NCBI RefSeq assembly: GCF_039392895.1
Contig: NZ_CP135027.1
Coordinates: 310,001 to 374,000 of the forward strand
Source of the DNA: Buchnera aphidicola (Mindarus keteleerifoliae)
GTDB taxonomy: Bacteria > Pseudomonadota > Gammaproteobacteria > Enterobacterales > Enterobacteriaceae
DNA length: 64,000 bases
Direction of reading: 5' to 3'
Shown: positions 49,499 through 57,432 of the stretch, piece after piece
Layout: each line of letters begins with the position of its first letter
How positions within the stretch are numbered: the first letter of the stretch is position 1
Translations under genes and position numbers: made by a program
Notes under the pieces: generated by a model
What the model saw: the letters and a program-made list of their open reading frames with translations, nothing else
Database searches by the model: none
What the model was told of the DNA's origin: nothing

Positions 49499-52129
49499 AT
49501 GAAAAAAAGCATTAACGATATACGAGCAATGTTTTTAGAATTTTTTAAAAAAAAAGATCATACTATTATTTCTGGAAGTTCAATTATTCCGAAAAATGAT
49601 TCCTCTTTACTATTTACTAATGCTGGAATGAACCAATTTAAAGATGTTTTTTTAGGAAAAGAAAAAATAACTCATAAAAAAATAGCTACTGTTCAAAATT
49701 GTTTACGTACAGGAGGAAAACACAATGATCTTAATAATGTAGGTTTTACTCCTTATCATAATACTTTTTTTGAAATGCTTGGAAATTTTAGTTTTGGAGA
49801 ATATTTTAAAAAAGAAGCTATAAAATACGCTTGGGAACTTTTAACATCAAATAAATGGTTTAATTTACCTGCTGAAAAACTAATAGTAACTGTTCATGAC
49901 TCCGATGAAGAAACATATGATGTTTGGAAAAACATCATCAAAATGCCTCTCTCACAAATTATCCGAATAGAAAAAAAAGAAAAAATATTTTTATCTGAAA
50001 ATTTCTGGAAAATGGGATCTAGTGGACCATGCGGGCCCTGCACTGAAATTTTTTTTAATACTGAAAAAACTGCTTTAAATAAAAAAAATTTTTTTAATAA
50101 CGACAAATATATAGAAATATGGAATATTGTATTTATTCAATTCAACCTTCTTTCAAATGGAACTATAATTGATTTACCTTACAAATCTGTTGACACTGGG
50201 ATGGGATTAGAAAGAATCACTTCAATTTTACAAAAAAAAAATTCAAACTATAAAATTGACTTGTTTAAAAAATTAATTTTTTATTTATCAAATACTTATA
50301 ATATTCAAGATTTGAACAACCAATCACTTTACATAATAGCTGACCATATAAGAACTAGTTTATATATCATTTCCAATGGAATTCAGCCTTCTAACGAGGG
50401 AAGAGGATATGTACTTAGAAGATTAATTAGAAGAGCTTTACGCCATGGATTAAAAATTGGAATAAAAAATGCATTTTTATATAAAATAATACCTTATTTA
50501 ATTAAATTAATAGAAAATTCTGGTTGTAAATTTATAAAAGAAGAAAAAAAAATAAAAAAAATATTAAAATCAGAAGAAATTCAATTTTTAAAAATACTAA
50601 AAAAAGGAATTATCATACTAAATAAAAATATTCTTAAAATAAACAATAATGTTCTTCCCGGAGAAATTGTTTTTAAATTACATGACACGTACGGTTTTCC
50701 GGTGGATCTAATAGATGAAATTTGTAAAGAAAAAAAAATAATATTAGATTATCAGAATTTTAATAAATTAATGGAAAATCAAAAAAAGAAATCAAAAAAA
50801 TCAAATAAATTTTCTTTTATTAAAAACTACCTAATGTCTAAAATAAAACCTACCATTTTTTTAGGTTATGAAAAAAAAGAAATTACAACAACTATATTAG
50901 GTATATTTTTAAATGAAATTAATGTTGAAAAAACTCAATCTAAAAGCGAAAAAATTGTTTTAGTTTTAAAAGAAACTCCTTTTTACGCTGAATCTGGGGG
51001 ACAAATTGGAGACTCCGGAGAAATATATAACGAATGTTTTAATTTTTTGGTTGAAGACACCAAAAAAAATGGATCGGTAATCATTCACTTTGGAAAATTG
51101 ATTAAAGGAACAATACAAAATAATTCTATTGTCAAAGCTAAAATTAATATTAAAAAAAGAAAGGCAATAGAAATAAATCATTCCGCTACTCATTTATTGC
51201 ATAGTGCATTAAAAATTGCTTTAAATCAAAATATTATACAAAAAGGATCACTAATAACTCAAGAATATTTTCGTTTTGATTTCTTATATCCGGGATCTAT
51301 TTCTGAAAAAAAAATAAGAAAAATTGAAAAAATAATAAATAATAAAATTTGGGAAAATTTAAAAGTTAAATTTAAAATAATTTATTTTGAAGAAGCGAAA
51401 AAAAGAAATATCATTTTTTTAGAGAATAAAAAATACGATACAAAAGTAAGAGTTTTGTCCATAGATAACTTTTCTCATGAATTATGTGCTGGAACTCATG
51501 TCAAAAAAACCAAAGAAATTGGAATATTAAAAATTACTTCCTGTAATAGTATTGCTTCTAACATTCATCGAATAGAAGCGGTTACAAAAAATAAAGCATT
51601 GCTATTAATTCAAAAAAAAGAATCTATTCTTAATCAAATAAAAACAATTTTAAAAGAAAAAGAAGAAGAAATAATTAAAAAAATTAATTTTTTATCAAAT
51701 AAACATTTATATTTTAAATCAATAAATAAAAAATTTGAAAAATATGAAATTAAAGAAATAGCTAAAAAAATACTTAAAAAGGGTATACTAATTGATACTA
51801 CTAGGTTAATTATTTATCAATTTCAAGAAAGAGAATTAAGTTTCATAAAAAATTTAATTAATTATTTTAAAAATCATTTAAGTTCATTTATAGTTATATT
51901 AACTAACAAGAAAAATAAAAAAATTTCTATTTTAGTCAATGTTACAAATGTGTCAAAAACATTAATTTCAGCGTTAAAAATAATAAATTTTATAACTAAA
52001 AAAATAAATGGAAAAGGAGGAGGAAATGAAAAAAGCGCACAAGGTGGAGGAACAAACCCCAAAAATAATAATCTTTTTATAAAAGAAGTTAAAAATTGGA
52101 TTTTATCTGTTCTTAAGCAAAATAATTAA
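49499..52129 (+). CDS. alaS: Alanyl-tRNA synthetase
   Basis: Class II synthetase charging tRNA-Ala, with editing of mischarged Ser and Gly. It has 876 residues, equal to E. coli. The catalytic core has FTNAGMNQFKDVF and VQNCLRTGGKHNDLNNVG. The tRNA-recognition region follows, then the editing site HSATHLLHSA (zinc-binding HxxxH) with the later CAGTHVKK. The C-terminal domain has the glycine-rich GKGGGNEKSAQGGGTNP. An AAAGGAAA ribosome binding site precedes ATG. It precedes csrA as in E. coli after loss of recX and recA. Confidence 0.97.
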   Translation: MKKSINDIRAMFLEFFKKKDHTIISGSSIIPKNDSSLLFTNAGMNQFKDVFLGKEKITHKKIATVQNCLRTGGKHNDLNNVGFTPYHNTFFEMLGNFSFGEYFKKEAIKYAWELLTSNKWFNLPAEKLIVTVHDSDEETYDVWKNIIKMPLSQIIRIEKKEKIFLSENFWKMGSSGPCGPCTEIFFNTEKTALNKKNFFNNDKYIEIWNIVFIQFNLLSNGTIIDLPYKSVDTGMGLERITSILQKKNSNYKIDLFKKLIFYLSNTYNIQDLNNQSLYIIADHIRTSLYIISNGIQPSNEGRGYVLRRLIRRALRHGLKIGIKNAFLYKIIPYLIKLIENSGCKFIKEEKKIKKILKSEEIQFLKILKKGIIILNKNILKINNNVLPGEIVFKLHDTYGFPVDLIDEICKEKKIILDYQNFNKLMENQKKKSKKSNKFSFIKNYLMSKIKPTIFLGYEKKEITTTILGIFLNEINVEKTQSKSEKIVLVLKETPFYAESGGQIGDSGEIYNECFNFLVEDTKKNGSVIIHFGKLIKGTIQNNSIVKAKINIKKRKAIEINHSATHLLHSALKIALNQNIIQKGSLITQEYFRFDFLYPGSISEKKIRKIEKIINNKIWENLKVKFKIIYFEEAKKRNIIFLENKKYDTKVRVLSIDNFSHELCAGTHVKKTKEIGILKITSCNSIASNIHRIEAVTKNKALLLIQKKESILNQIKTILKEKEEEIIKKINFLSNKHLYFKSINKKFEKYEIKEIAKKILKKGILIDTTRLIIYQFQERELSFIKNLINYFKNHLSSFIVILTNKKNKKISILVNVTNVSKTLISALKIINFITKKINGKGGGNEKSAQGGGTNPKNNNLFIKEVKNWILSVLKQNN

Positions 52130-52345
52130 AGTTACAAATAAACATAATAAATTTTTATATACCAATATATTAATATATAATTGAATATTACCTTTATTTA
52201 AAAAATCTTTTCTTATTTAAGAAGAAACTTATATAAAAAACTGTGAAAATATTATTTTATAATTTTAATTTATAGCATATTTTTAAATGAGTCCATAAAT
52301 AAGATTGGATTACTTACTTTATTTTATTTTTTTTAGGAGCATAGA

Positions 52346-52531
52346 ATGTTAATTCTAACTCGTCGAGTTGGGGAATCATTAATTATTGGAGATGAAGTCA
52401 CAGTTACTGTGTTAGGAGTTAAAGGAAATCAAGTTAGAATTGGTGTCAATGCTCCAAAAAAAGTTTCTGTTCACAGAGAAGAAATTTATCGAAGAATTCA
52501 ATCAGAAAAAACACAAACATCTTCTTATTAA
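52346..52531 (+). CDS. csrA: Carbon storage regulator CsrA
   Basis: Dimeric RNA-binding protein that blocks translation or stabilises mRNAs by binding GGA motifs. It has 61 residues, the E. coli length. It begins [18 protein letters not shown], with Leu4 and the Arg44-region residues conserved ([13 protein letters not shown]). The gene has a TTAGGAG ribosome binding site. Its targets cannot be inferred here; CsrB/CsrC-like RNAs were not seen in the window. Confidence 0.97.
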   Translation: MLILTRRVGESLIIGDEVTVTVLGVKGNQVRIGVNAPKKVSVHREEIYRRIQSEKTQTSSY

Positions 52532-52534
52532 GAA

Positions 52535-52576
52535 TAATTGCGCCTTGCTATACTTTAATTATACTGGGCGCAATTA
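52535..52576 (+). terminator. Hairpin after csrA
   Basis: A 10-bp stem (52535-52544 with 52567-52576) with the G+C-rich core TTGCGCC encloses a 22-base loop. It begins four bases after the csrA stop. Moderate T-richness follows. Its G+C content stands out locally, supporting a real terminator or regulatory hairpin. Confidence 0.5.
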
Positions 52577-52629
52577 AATTAAATTAAATTTATTCTATTT
52601 CTTAAAAAAACACTATAAATAAAAAATGT

Positions 52630-52657
52630 TTGACTTATAATTTAAAAAAAGTAAGAT
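52630..52657 (+). promoter_or_regulatory. Promoter candidate for the tRNA-Ser/tRNA-Arg operon
   Basis: TTGACT (52630-52635; 5 of 6 to consensus) is separated by 16 bases from TAAGAT (52652-52657; 4 of 6). The inferred start would be about 30 bases before tRNA-Ser. Confidence 0.45.
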
Positions 52658-52694
52658 ACAAGTTACAAAGGAAATTTTTTAATTAAAAAAATTT

Positions 52695-52784
52695 GGAGAG
52701 ATGGCCGAGCGGCTGAAGGCGCTCCCCTGCTAAGGGAGTATGTATAATACTATTACATCGAGGGTTCGAATCCCTCTCTCTCCG
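52695..52784 (+). tRNA. serV: tRNA-Ser (anticodon GCT)
   Basis: Class II tRNA of 90 bases with acceptor GGAGAGA pairing with TCTCTCC, discriminator G, anticodon loop CTGCTAA with GCT, and a long variable arm. T-loop TTCGAAT is intact and CCA is not encoded. The csrA-serV-argV order is that of E. coli. Confidence 0.97.
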
Positions 52785-52807
52785 CTGTCTTATAAATACA
52801 TAAAAAT

Positions 52808-52881
52808 GCATCCGTAGCTCAGTTGGACAGAGTACTCGGCTACGAACCGAGCGGTCGGAGGTTCGAATCCTTCCGGATGCA
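52808..52881 (+). tRNA. argV: tRNA-Arg (anticodon ACG)
   Basis: A 74-base tRNA with acceptor GCATCCG pairing with CGGATGC, discriminator A, and anticodon ACG in GGCTACGAACC. The A34 would be edited to inosine by TadA. One T-stem pair is G-U. CCA is not encoded. It lies 23 bases after tRNA-Ser, likely in one transcript. Confidence 0.97.
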
Positions 52882-52955
52882 GGATGCTTTTATTTCTGAA
52901 AAACATTTCAAAAAAAGTATTTTTTTTAATCAAATATATTCTATATAAGGGTTGA

Positions 52956-54518
52956 ATGTTGATCTCAAATATTTCTAAAAAATTAAATTGGTTAAAAAAA
53001 AATAGAATTCTATTAAATGGTATATCTAGAGGAATTGAAAGAGAAGCAATTAGAATTAAAAAAAATGGAAATTTTTCATTATCTCAACATCCAAAGAATC
53101 TAGGATACCCACTAACTCACTCCTCAATTACTACTGATTTTTCTGAAAATTTATTAGAACTTGTTACGCCAAAATGCAACGATATAAATCAATTACTTGA
53201 TATACTAATTGATATACATAGTTATGTTTCCAAAAATATTAACGATGAATACCTTTGGCCACTAAGTATGCCTTGTTTTAAAGAAAAAAAAGATCGCGTT
53301 CTATTAGCTCAATATGGAAATTCAAATTTTGGGAAAATTAAAACTTTATATAGAAAGGGATTGCAAACTCGTTATGGTCTTGCAATGAATCTAGTATCTG
53401 GTATACATTATAATTTTTCAATGCCAATAAAATTTTGGAGACAATGGATAGGAAGAGAAAAAAAACAAAAAGAAAAAAAAATAATTTCTGATAAATACTT
53501 ACATATAGTAAGAAATTTTTATCAATTTGGATGGATAATTCCTTATTTTTTTGGTGCTTCTCCAGCAATATACAAAAATTTTTTAATTCATAAAAAAGAA
53601 AGTATCTTTTCAAAAACTAAAACAAGTAAAGATATAGAATATTTACCCTGGGCCACCTCATTAAGATTAAGTGAACTAGGCCATTCAAATGAATCAATTC
53701 GAAGTTTGCCTTTAACATTTAATAATTTAAATGAATATTTAAGCGCAGTAAAATATGGAATTAAAACACCTTCAAAAAAGTTTAAAAAAATGAATCTGTT
53801 CGATAAAAAAGGAAATTTTCAACAAATTAACACCAATATTTTACAAATGGAAAACGAATTCTATGCTTATATAAGACCAAAATGTAAAATAAAAAATAAA
53901 ATCCCTTTTGTTGATTCTCTTAAAGAAAACGGGATTGAATACTTAGAAATAAGAGCACTTGATATTAATCCATTTTCTTCAATTGGAATTAATAAAATAC
54001 AAATATTTTTTTTGGATATATTTATATTATGGTGTTTATTTAATGAATCTCCTAATCTAACGAATTCCGAATTAATAAAATTAAATGAAAATTGGGAAAA
54101 AATTAATCTAGAGGGAAGAAAACCAAACAAAAAAATAAGATTATTAAATTCAGATAAAAAAACTTGTTTTAAAAAAATTGCTTTTTCTTTATTTAAAGAA
54201 TTTAAAAAAATAGCAAAAATTTTTGATTTAAACACCTTAAACAATCCTTATCAGAAAACCTGTAAAATTTTGTTACAATATTTAAAAAATCCAAATTTAA
54301 CTTATTCTTCTAAAATTTTAAATTTTATAGTTCAAAACGGATTTAAAAAGACCGGGATTATTCTATCCAAAAATTATAAATCTCAACTAAAACAAAAAAA
54401 ATTTAAGATTCTTAACAAAAATTTTTTTTTGAAAGAAAAAATAAAATCAAAAAGAAATCAAAAAGAAATTAAAAATAATGATATTATCAATTTCAGAAAA
54501 TATCTAAAAAATATTTAA
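52956..54518 (+). CDS. gshA: Glutamate-cysteine ligase
   Basis: First enzyme of glutathione synthesis, joining glutamate and cysteine. It has 520 residues (E. coli 518). Visible conserved blocks are RGIEREAIRI, TTDFSENLLELVTP with metal-binding glutamates, GIHYNFSMP, the FGASPA motif, and YLEIRALDINPFSSIGI. The start is ATG 52956 with a GGG-type ribosome binding site. It follows the csrA-serV-argV cluster as in E. coli. Glutathione would serve redox defence in this aerobic symbiont. Confidence 0.95.
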   Translation: MLISNISKKLNWLKKNRILLNGISRGIEREAIRIKKNGNFSLSQHPKNLGYPLTHSSITTDFSENLLELVTPKCNDINQLLDILIDIHSYVSKNINDEYLWPLSMPCFKEKKDRVLLAQYGNSNFGKIKTLYRKGLQTRYGLAMNLVSGIHYNFSMPIKFWRQWIGREKKQKEKKIISDKYLHIVRNFYQFGWIIPYFFGASPAIYKNFLIHKKESIFSKTKTSKDIEYLPWATSLRLSELGHSNESIRSLPLTFNNLNEYLSAVKYGIKTPSKKFKKMNLFDKKGNFQQINTNILQMENEFYAYIRPKCKIKNKIPFVDSLKENGIEYLEIRALDINPFSSIGINKIQIFFLDIFILWCLFNESPNLTNSELIKLNENWEKINLEGRKPNKKIRLLNSDKKTCFKKIAFSLFKEFKKIAKIFDLNTLNNPYQKTCKILLQYLKNPNLTYSSKILNFIVQNGFKKTGIILSKNYKSQLKQKKFKILNKNFFLKEKIKSKRNQKEIKNNDIINFRKYLKNI

Positions 54519-54665
54519 ATATAAACTTGAATTAAGTAAAAAAAATATAATAAATTTTAAAAATTAATATATTTTATATTAAAAAATAATTGTTATTTTC
54601 TATATAAATTTTTTTTAAACAAAAATTAAATTTTTTAACAAATTGGATTTTATAAAATCAAAAAT

Positions 54666-55405
54666 ATGAAAAAAAAAAACATAGAATTTTCTACGAAAGG
54701 AAAATTAAAGAAAAACAAAATGTACTTTTAACAAAAGAAAATATTCATTATTGTAAAAATGTTTTAAGAATGAAAATAAATGAAAAAATCAAAATTGTTA
54801 ACAATACAAATTGTGTTTTTACAGGAAAAATAACTAAAATTGAAAATAATTCAATCCATGTATACATAGAAAAAAAAGAAAAAAAAAACTTAGAATCTTC
54901 TATTAAAATACACCTTGCTCCTATTATTTTAAATCAAAAAAAAATGAATTTTGTAATTCAAAAATCTACTGAACTAGGAGTCAATTCTATTACACCCTTA
55001 TTGCCTACCAACTATCATAAAAAGAATGATAATAATGAATTATCAATTAAACAAAAACGATGGACTAAAATAGCTATATCTTCTTGTTTACAATGTAAAA
55101 GAAATATTGTTCCTAAAATAAATTTTCCTGAAAGAATAAACTTATGGTGCAAAAAAATAAATGTTAATGAATTAAATTTAATTTTTGACCCTTGTGCAAA
55201 AAAAAAAATAAGTTCTTTAAAATTGTTTCAAAAAAAAATAAATATTATAATTGGATCTGAATCGGGGTTTTCAAAAAAAGAAATTGAAAATTTAAAAAAA
55301 AAATATGGATTTATAAATGTATCTTTAGGAAAAAGGACATTACGTTCTGAAACCAGTTCTATAGCTGCTGTAGCTATTTTACTTTATAAATATGAAAAAG
55401 AATAA
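54666..55405 (+). CDS. rsmE: 16S rRNA m3U1498 methyltransferase RsmE, frameshifted after the start codon
   Basis: SPOUT methyltransferase that modifies U1498 of 16S rRNA. The conserved protein starts RIFYERKIKEKQ, then LTKENIHYCKNVLRMK, and continues to GSESGFSKKEIE, LGKRTLRSETSSIAAVAIL, the SAM-binding knot, as in E. coli. However, the only plausible ATG (54666) is followed by an A11 run (54669-54679) that puts it out of frame. One extra A gives about 246 residues (E. coli 243). No in-frame ATG exists before 54770, which would delete the N-terminal PUA-like region. It follows gshA and converges with fau. Confidence 0.88.
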
Positions 55406-55414
55406 AATATTCAT

Positions 55415-56001
55415 CTAATAATAATTTTTATTCCAATACCAAATTTTTTTAGGAGTAACGATATAAGGCAATGGAATATCTAAGGAATTAATTTGTATTT
55501 CTTTAACTAATTGAAAATTATAAGCTATACCTACAGGTATAATTTTTTTTTTTTCCAATTTCTTAATAAAAGATCATAAAAACCAAATCCCATCCCTAAT
55601 CTGTTTCCATCTTTATCAAATGCTACTAATGGAACTAAAATCATCTCTAAATCATCAATAAAAAACTTTCTTTTACTTATTTTTTCAGGTTCAAAAATAT
55701 TAAATTTATTTAATTTTAAATTGGTATTTCTTTTATATTTTAAAAAATAAATTGTTCTTTTAAAAAAAGAATTTATTTTAGGTAAAAAAACTTTTTTATT
55801 GTTTTTCCAAAGTAAATTAGCTAAAGGAAATGTATCTATCTCTCCGTCAAATGAATGAAACAAAGCCACATTTTGAATGTTTTTAACTTTTATGAAATTA
55901 AATACCAAATTAGCAACTTTTATAGCAGCATCTATTTTTATTTTTTGATTAAGATTTCTTCTTTTAATTCTAATATTTTTTCGAATTACATTATTTTTCA
56001 T
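55415..56001 (-). CDS. fau: 5-formyltetrahydrofolate cyclo-ligase (YgfA), frameshifted in a poly(A) tract
   Basis: Recycles 5-formyltetrahydrofolate to 5,10-methenyltetrahydrofolate using ATP. The first frame covers 156 residues, with HSFDGEIDTFPLA and PLVAFDKDGNRLGMGFGFYDLLL, then stops at 55531. At an A12 run on the coding strand (55543-55554) homology switches frame and continues as PVGIAYNFQLVKEI, DIPLPYIVTPKKIWYW, ending at a TAG at 55415-55417, as E. coli YgfA does. One extra A yields about 195 residues (E. coli 182). Its end lies only nine bases from the end of rsmE. It may be rescued by slippage or be freshly broken; the lost tail contains conserved residues. Confidence 0.88.
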
Positions 56002-56110
56002 GAAAATATTTTAAATATAAATTTTTTTAAAAAACTCTATTTATAAAATAGAAACCATGTATAAGTTACAAAATGAATCATTTTATTCTAAAACACCAAA
56101 TTATAAATTT

Positions 56111-56779
56111 TTATGACATTTGATTAAACACTGTTTTTACTCCTGATTTAGTTCCAATAATTACAATATTTGCTTTTATTTTAGAAAACAATCCTACTGT
56201 AACTACTCCTGGAAAAGAATTAATTTTATCTTCTAAAAAAATAGGATTTAATATTTTTAAACCATAAATGTCTAAAATAATATTACCGTTATCTGTAATT
56301 AAATTTTTTCTTAATTTTGGAACCCCTCCTAATTCAATTACCTTTTTTTTAATATAAGAATAAGACATAGGTATAATTTCTACAGGTAGTGGAAAATTTC
56401 CTAAAACTTTTACTTGTTTAGATTCATCAACTATGCAAATAAATTGACTGGAAGAGGCTGCTATTATCTTTTCTTTAGTTAAAGCAGCTCCACCGCCTTT
56501 AATCATTTGTAACTCAAAATTAATTTCATCTGCACCGTCTACATACGTAATAGGAGAATCAACTTTATTTAGATCTAAAATTTTTAGTCCGTATTTTTTA
56601 ATTTTCTTAGAAGAAGAAGATGAACTTGAAATTACTCCGAATATTTTTTTTTTGATAGTACTTAATGCCTGAATAAAATAAGAAACAGTGGATCCAGTTC
56701 CAATTCCAACAACTGAATTAGTTCTAATATATTTTATTGCTTCTAAAGCAGCTTTTTTTTTTAATTGATTTGTTGTCAT
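56111..56779 (-). CDS. rpiA: Ribose-5-phosphate isomerase A
   Basis: Interconverts ribose-5-phosphate and ribulose-5-phosphate. It has 222 residues (E. coli 219). Motifs are VGIGTGSTVSYFIQAL, VDGADEINFELQMIKGGGAALTKEKI (in parts, with catalytic Asp and Glu), IVDESKQVKVLG, and the end. It starts 57 bases after the tRNA-Gln array on the same strand, so it may be read from the tRNA promoter as well. Confidence 0.96.
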   Translation of the reverse strand: MTTNQLKKKAALEAIKYIRTNSVVGIGTGSTVSYFIQALSTIKKKIFGVISSSSSSSKKIKKYGLKILDLNKVDSPITYVDGADEINFELQMIKGGGAALTKEKIIAASSSQFICIVDESKQVKVLGNFPLPVEIIPMSYSYIKKKVIELGGVPKLRKNLITDNGNIILDIYGLKILNPIFLEDKINSFPGVVTVGLFSKIKANIVIIGTKSGVKTVFNQMS

Positions 56780-56836
56780 TATTTTTAAACCCTGCTTAAA
56801 AATAAAAAATCAGAAAATCATTTTTTAATACTTTTT

Positions 56837-56908
56837 CTGGGGTACCTGGATTCGAACCAGGGAATGCCGGTATCAAAAACCGGTGCCTTTCCACTTGGCT
56901 ATACCCCA
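56837..56908 (-). tRNA. glnU: tRNA-Gln (anticodon TTG), copy 2 in transcription order
   Basis: A 72-base tRNA with acceptor TGGGGTA pairing with TACCCCA, discriminator G, and anticodon loop TTTTGAT with TTG. It is identical to the copy at 56959-57030. CCA is not encoded. E. coli also carries adjacent identical glnU and glnW after metT-leuW. Confidence 0.96.
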
Positions 56909-56958
56909 TTAACTTTAATAAAAATAAAAAATCAGAAAATCATTTTTTAATACTTTTT

Positions 56959-57030
56959 CTGGGGTACCTGGATTCGAACCAGGGAATGCCGGTATCAAAA
57001 ACCGGTGCCTTTCCACTTGGCTATACCCCA
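56959..57030 (-). tRNA. glnU: tRNA-Gln (anticodon TTG), copy 1 in transcription order
   Basis: Identical in every base to the downstream copy and read in the same direction after tRNA-Leu (57053-57134). Acceptor, D, anticodon and T arms are intact, with T-loop TTCGAAT. It belongs to a Met-Leu-Gln-Gln transcript. Confidence 0.96.
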
Positions 57031-57052
57031 AAAATTTCAAAACTTATTTTTG

Positions 57053-57134
57053 TACGGAAGGCGAGACTTGAACTCGCAAACTTTTAAGTGCCAGAACCTA
57101 AATCTGGTGCGTCTACCTATTTCGCCACTTCCGC
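57053..57134 (-). tRNA. leuW: tRNA-Leu (anticodon TAG)
   Basis: An 82-base class II tRNA with acceptor GCGGAAG and CTTCCGT (first pair G-U), discriminator A, anticodon loop ATTTAGG with TAG, and a shortened variable arm. It corresponds to E. coli leuW in the metT-leuW-glnU array. CCA is not encoded. Confidence 0.95.
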
Positions 57135-57176
57135 TAATTTTTTTTATATTAAATTTTTTCTTAACTAAAAAAATAT

Positions 57177-57251
57177 TGGCTACGATGGGACTTGAACCCA
57201 TGACCCCAGCGTTATGAGTGCTGTGCTCTAACCATTCTGAGCTACATAGCC
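57177..57251 (-). tRNA. metT: tRNA-Met elongator (anticodon CAT)
   Basis: A 75-base tRNA with acceptor GGCTATG pairing with CGTAGCC (one G-U pair), discriminator A, anticodon loop CTCATAA with CAT, and T-loop TTCAAGT. It matches E. coli metT in position and sequence and has none of the initiator features. An anticodon-modified tRNA-Ile(CAT) is unlikely given this position. Confidence 0.93.
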
Positions 57252-57266
57252 TTCCTTCTTTTATAT

Positions 57267-57295
57267 GTTATAAATACTGTATTATTCCCATTCAA
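57267..57295 (-). promoter_or_regulatory. Promoter candidate for the tRNA Met-Leu-Gln-Gln operon
   Basis: On the minus strand TTGAAT (57290-57295) is spaced 17 bases from TATAAC (57267-57272), each close to the sigma-70 consensus. The predicted start is a few bases before tRNA-Met at 57251. Confidence 0.5.
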
Positions 57296-57432
57296 AAAAA
57301 TTATTTTAGATAAAAATATCTACATCATTACTAATATTATTAATATATCATGAAATATTACTAAAATAAACCTGTAAAAACTGTTATATATTTTATATTA
57401 TAATATAATTACTCAAAAATAAAAAAATAAAA

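Larger units (their letters stand above)
56797..57030. repeat. Perfect 112-bp tandem direct repeat containing tRNA-Gln
   Basis: Copies 56797-56908 and 56919-57030 are identical and separated by 10 bases (offset 122). Each holds one complete tRNA-Gln gene and 40 bases of its 3' flank (minus-strand sense). Identity extends through noncoding sequence, so this is a recent duplication or recent gene conversion, unless it is an assembly artefact. Confidence 0.95.

Noticed and set aside
57005-57217. Plus-strand open frame of 70 codons across tRNA genes
   Set aside because: It runs antisense through tRNA-Gln, tRNA-Leu and tRNA-Met, whose structures explain the sequence fully.
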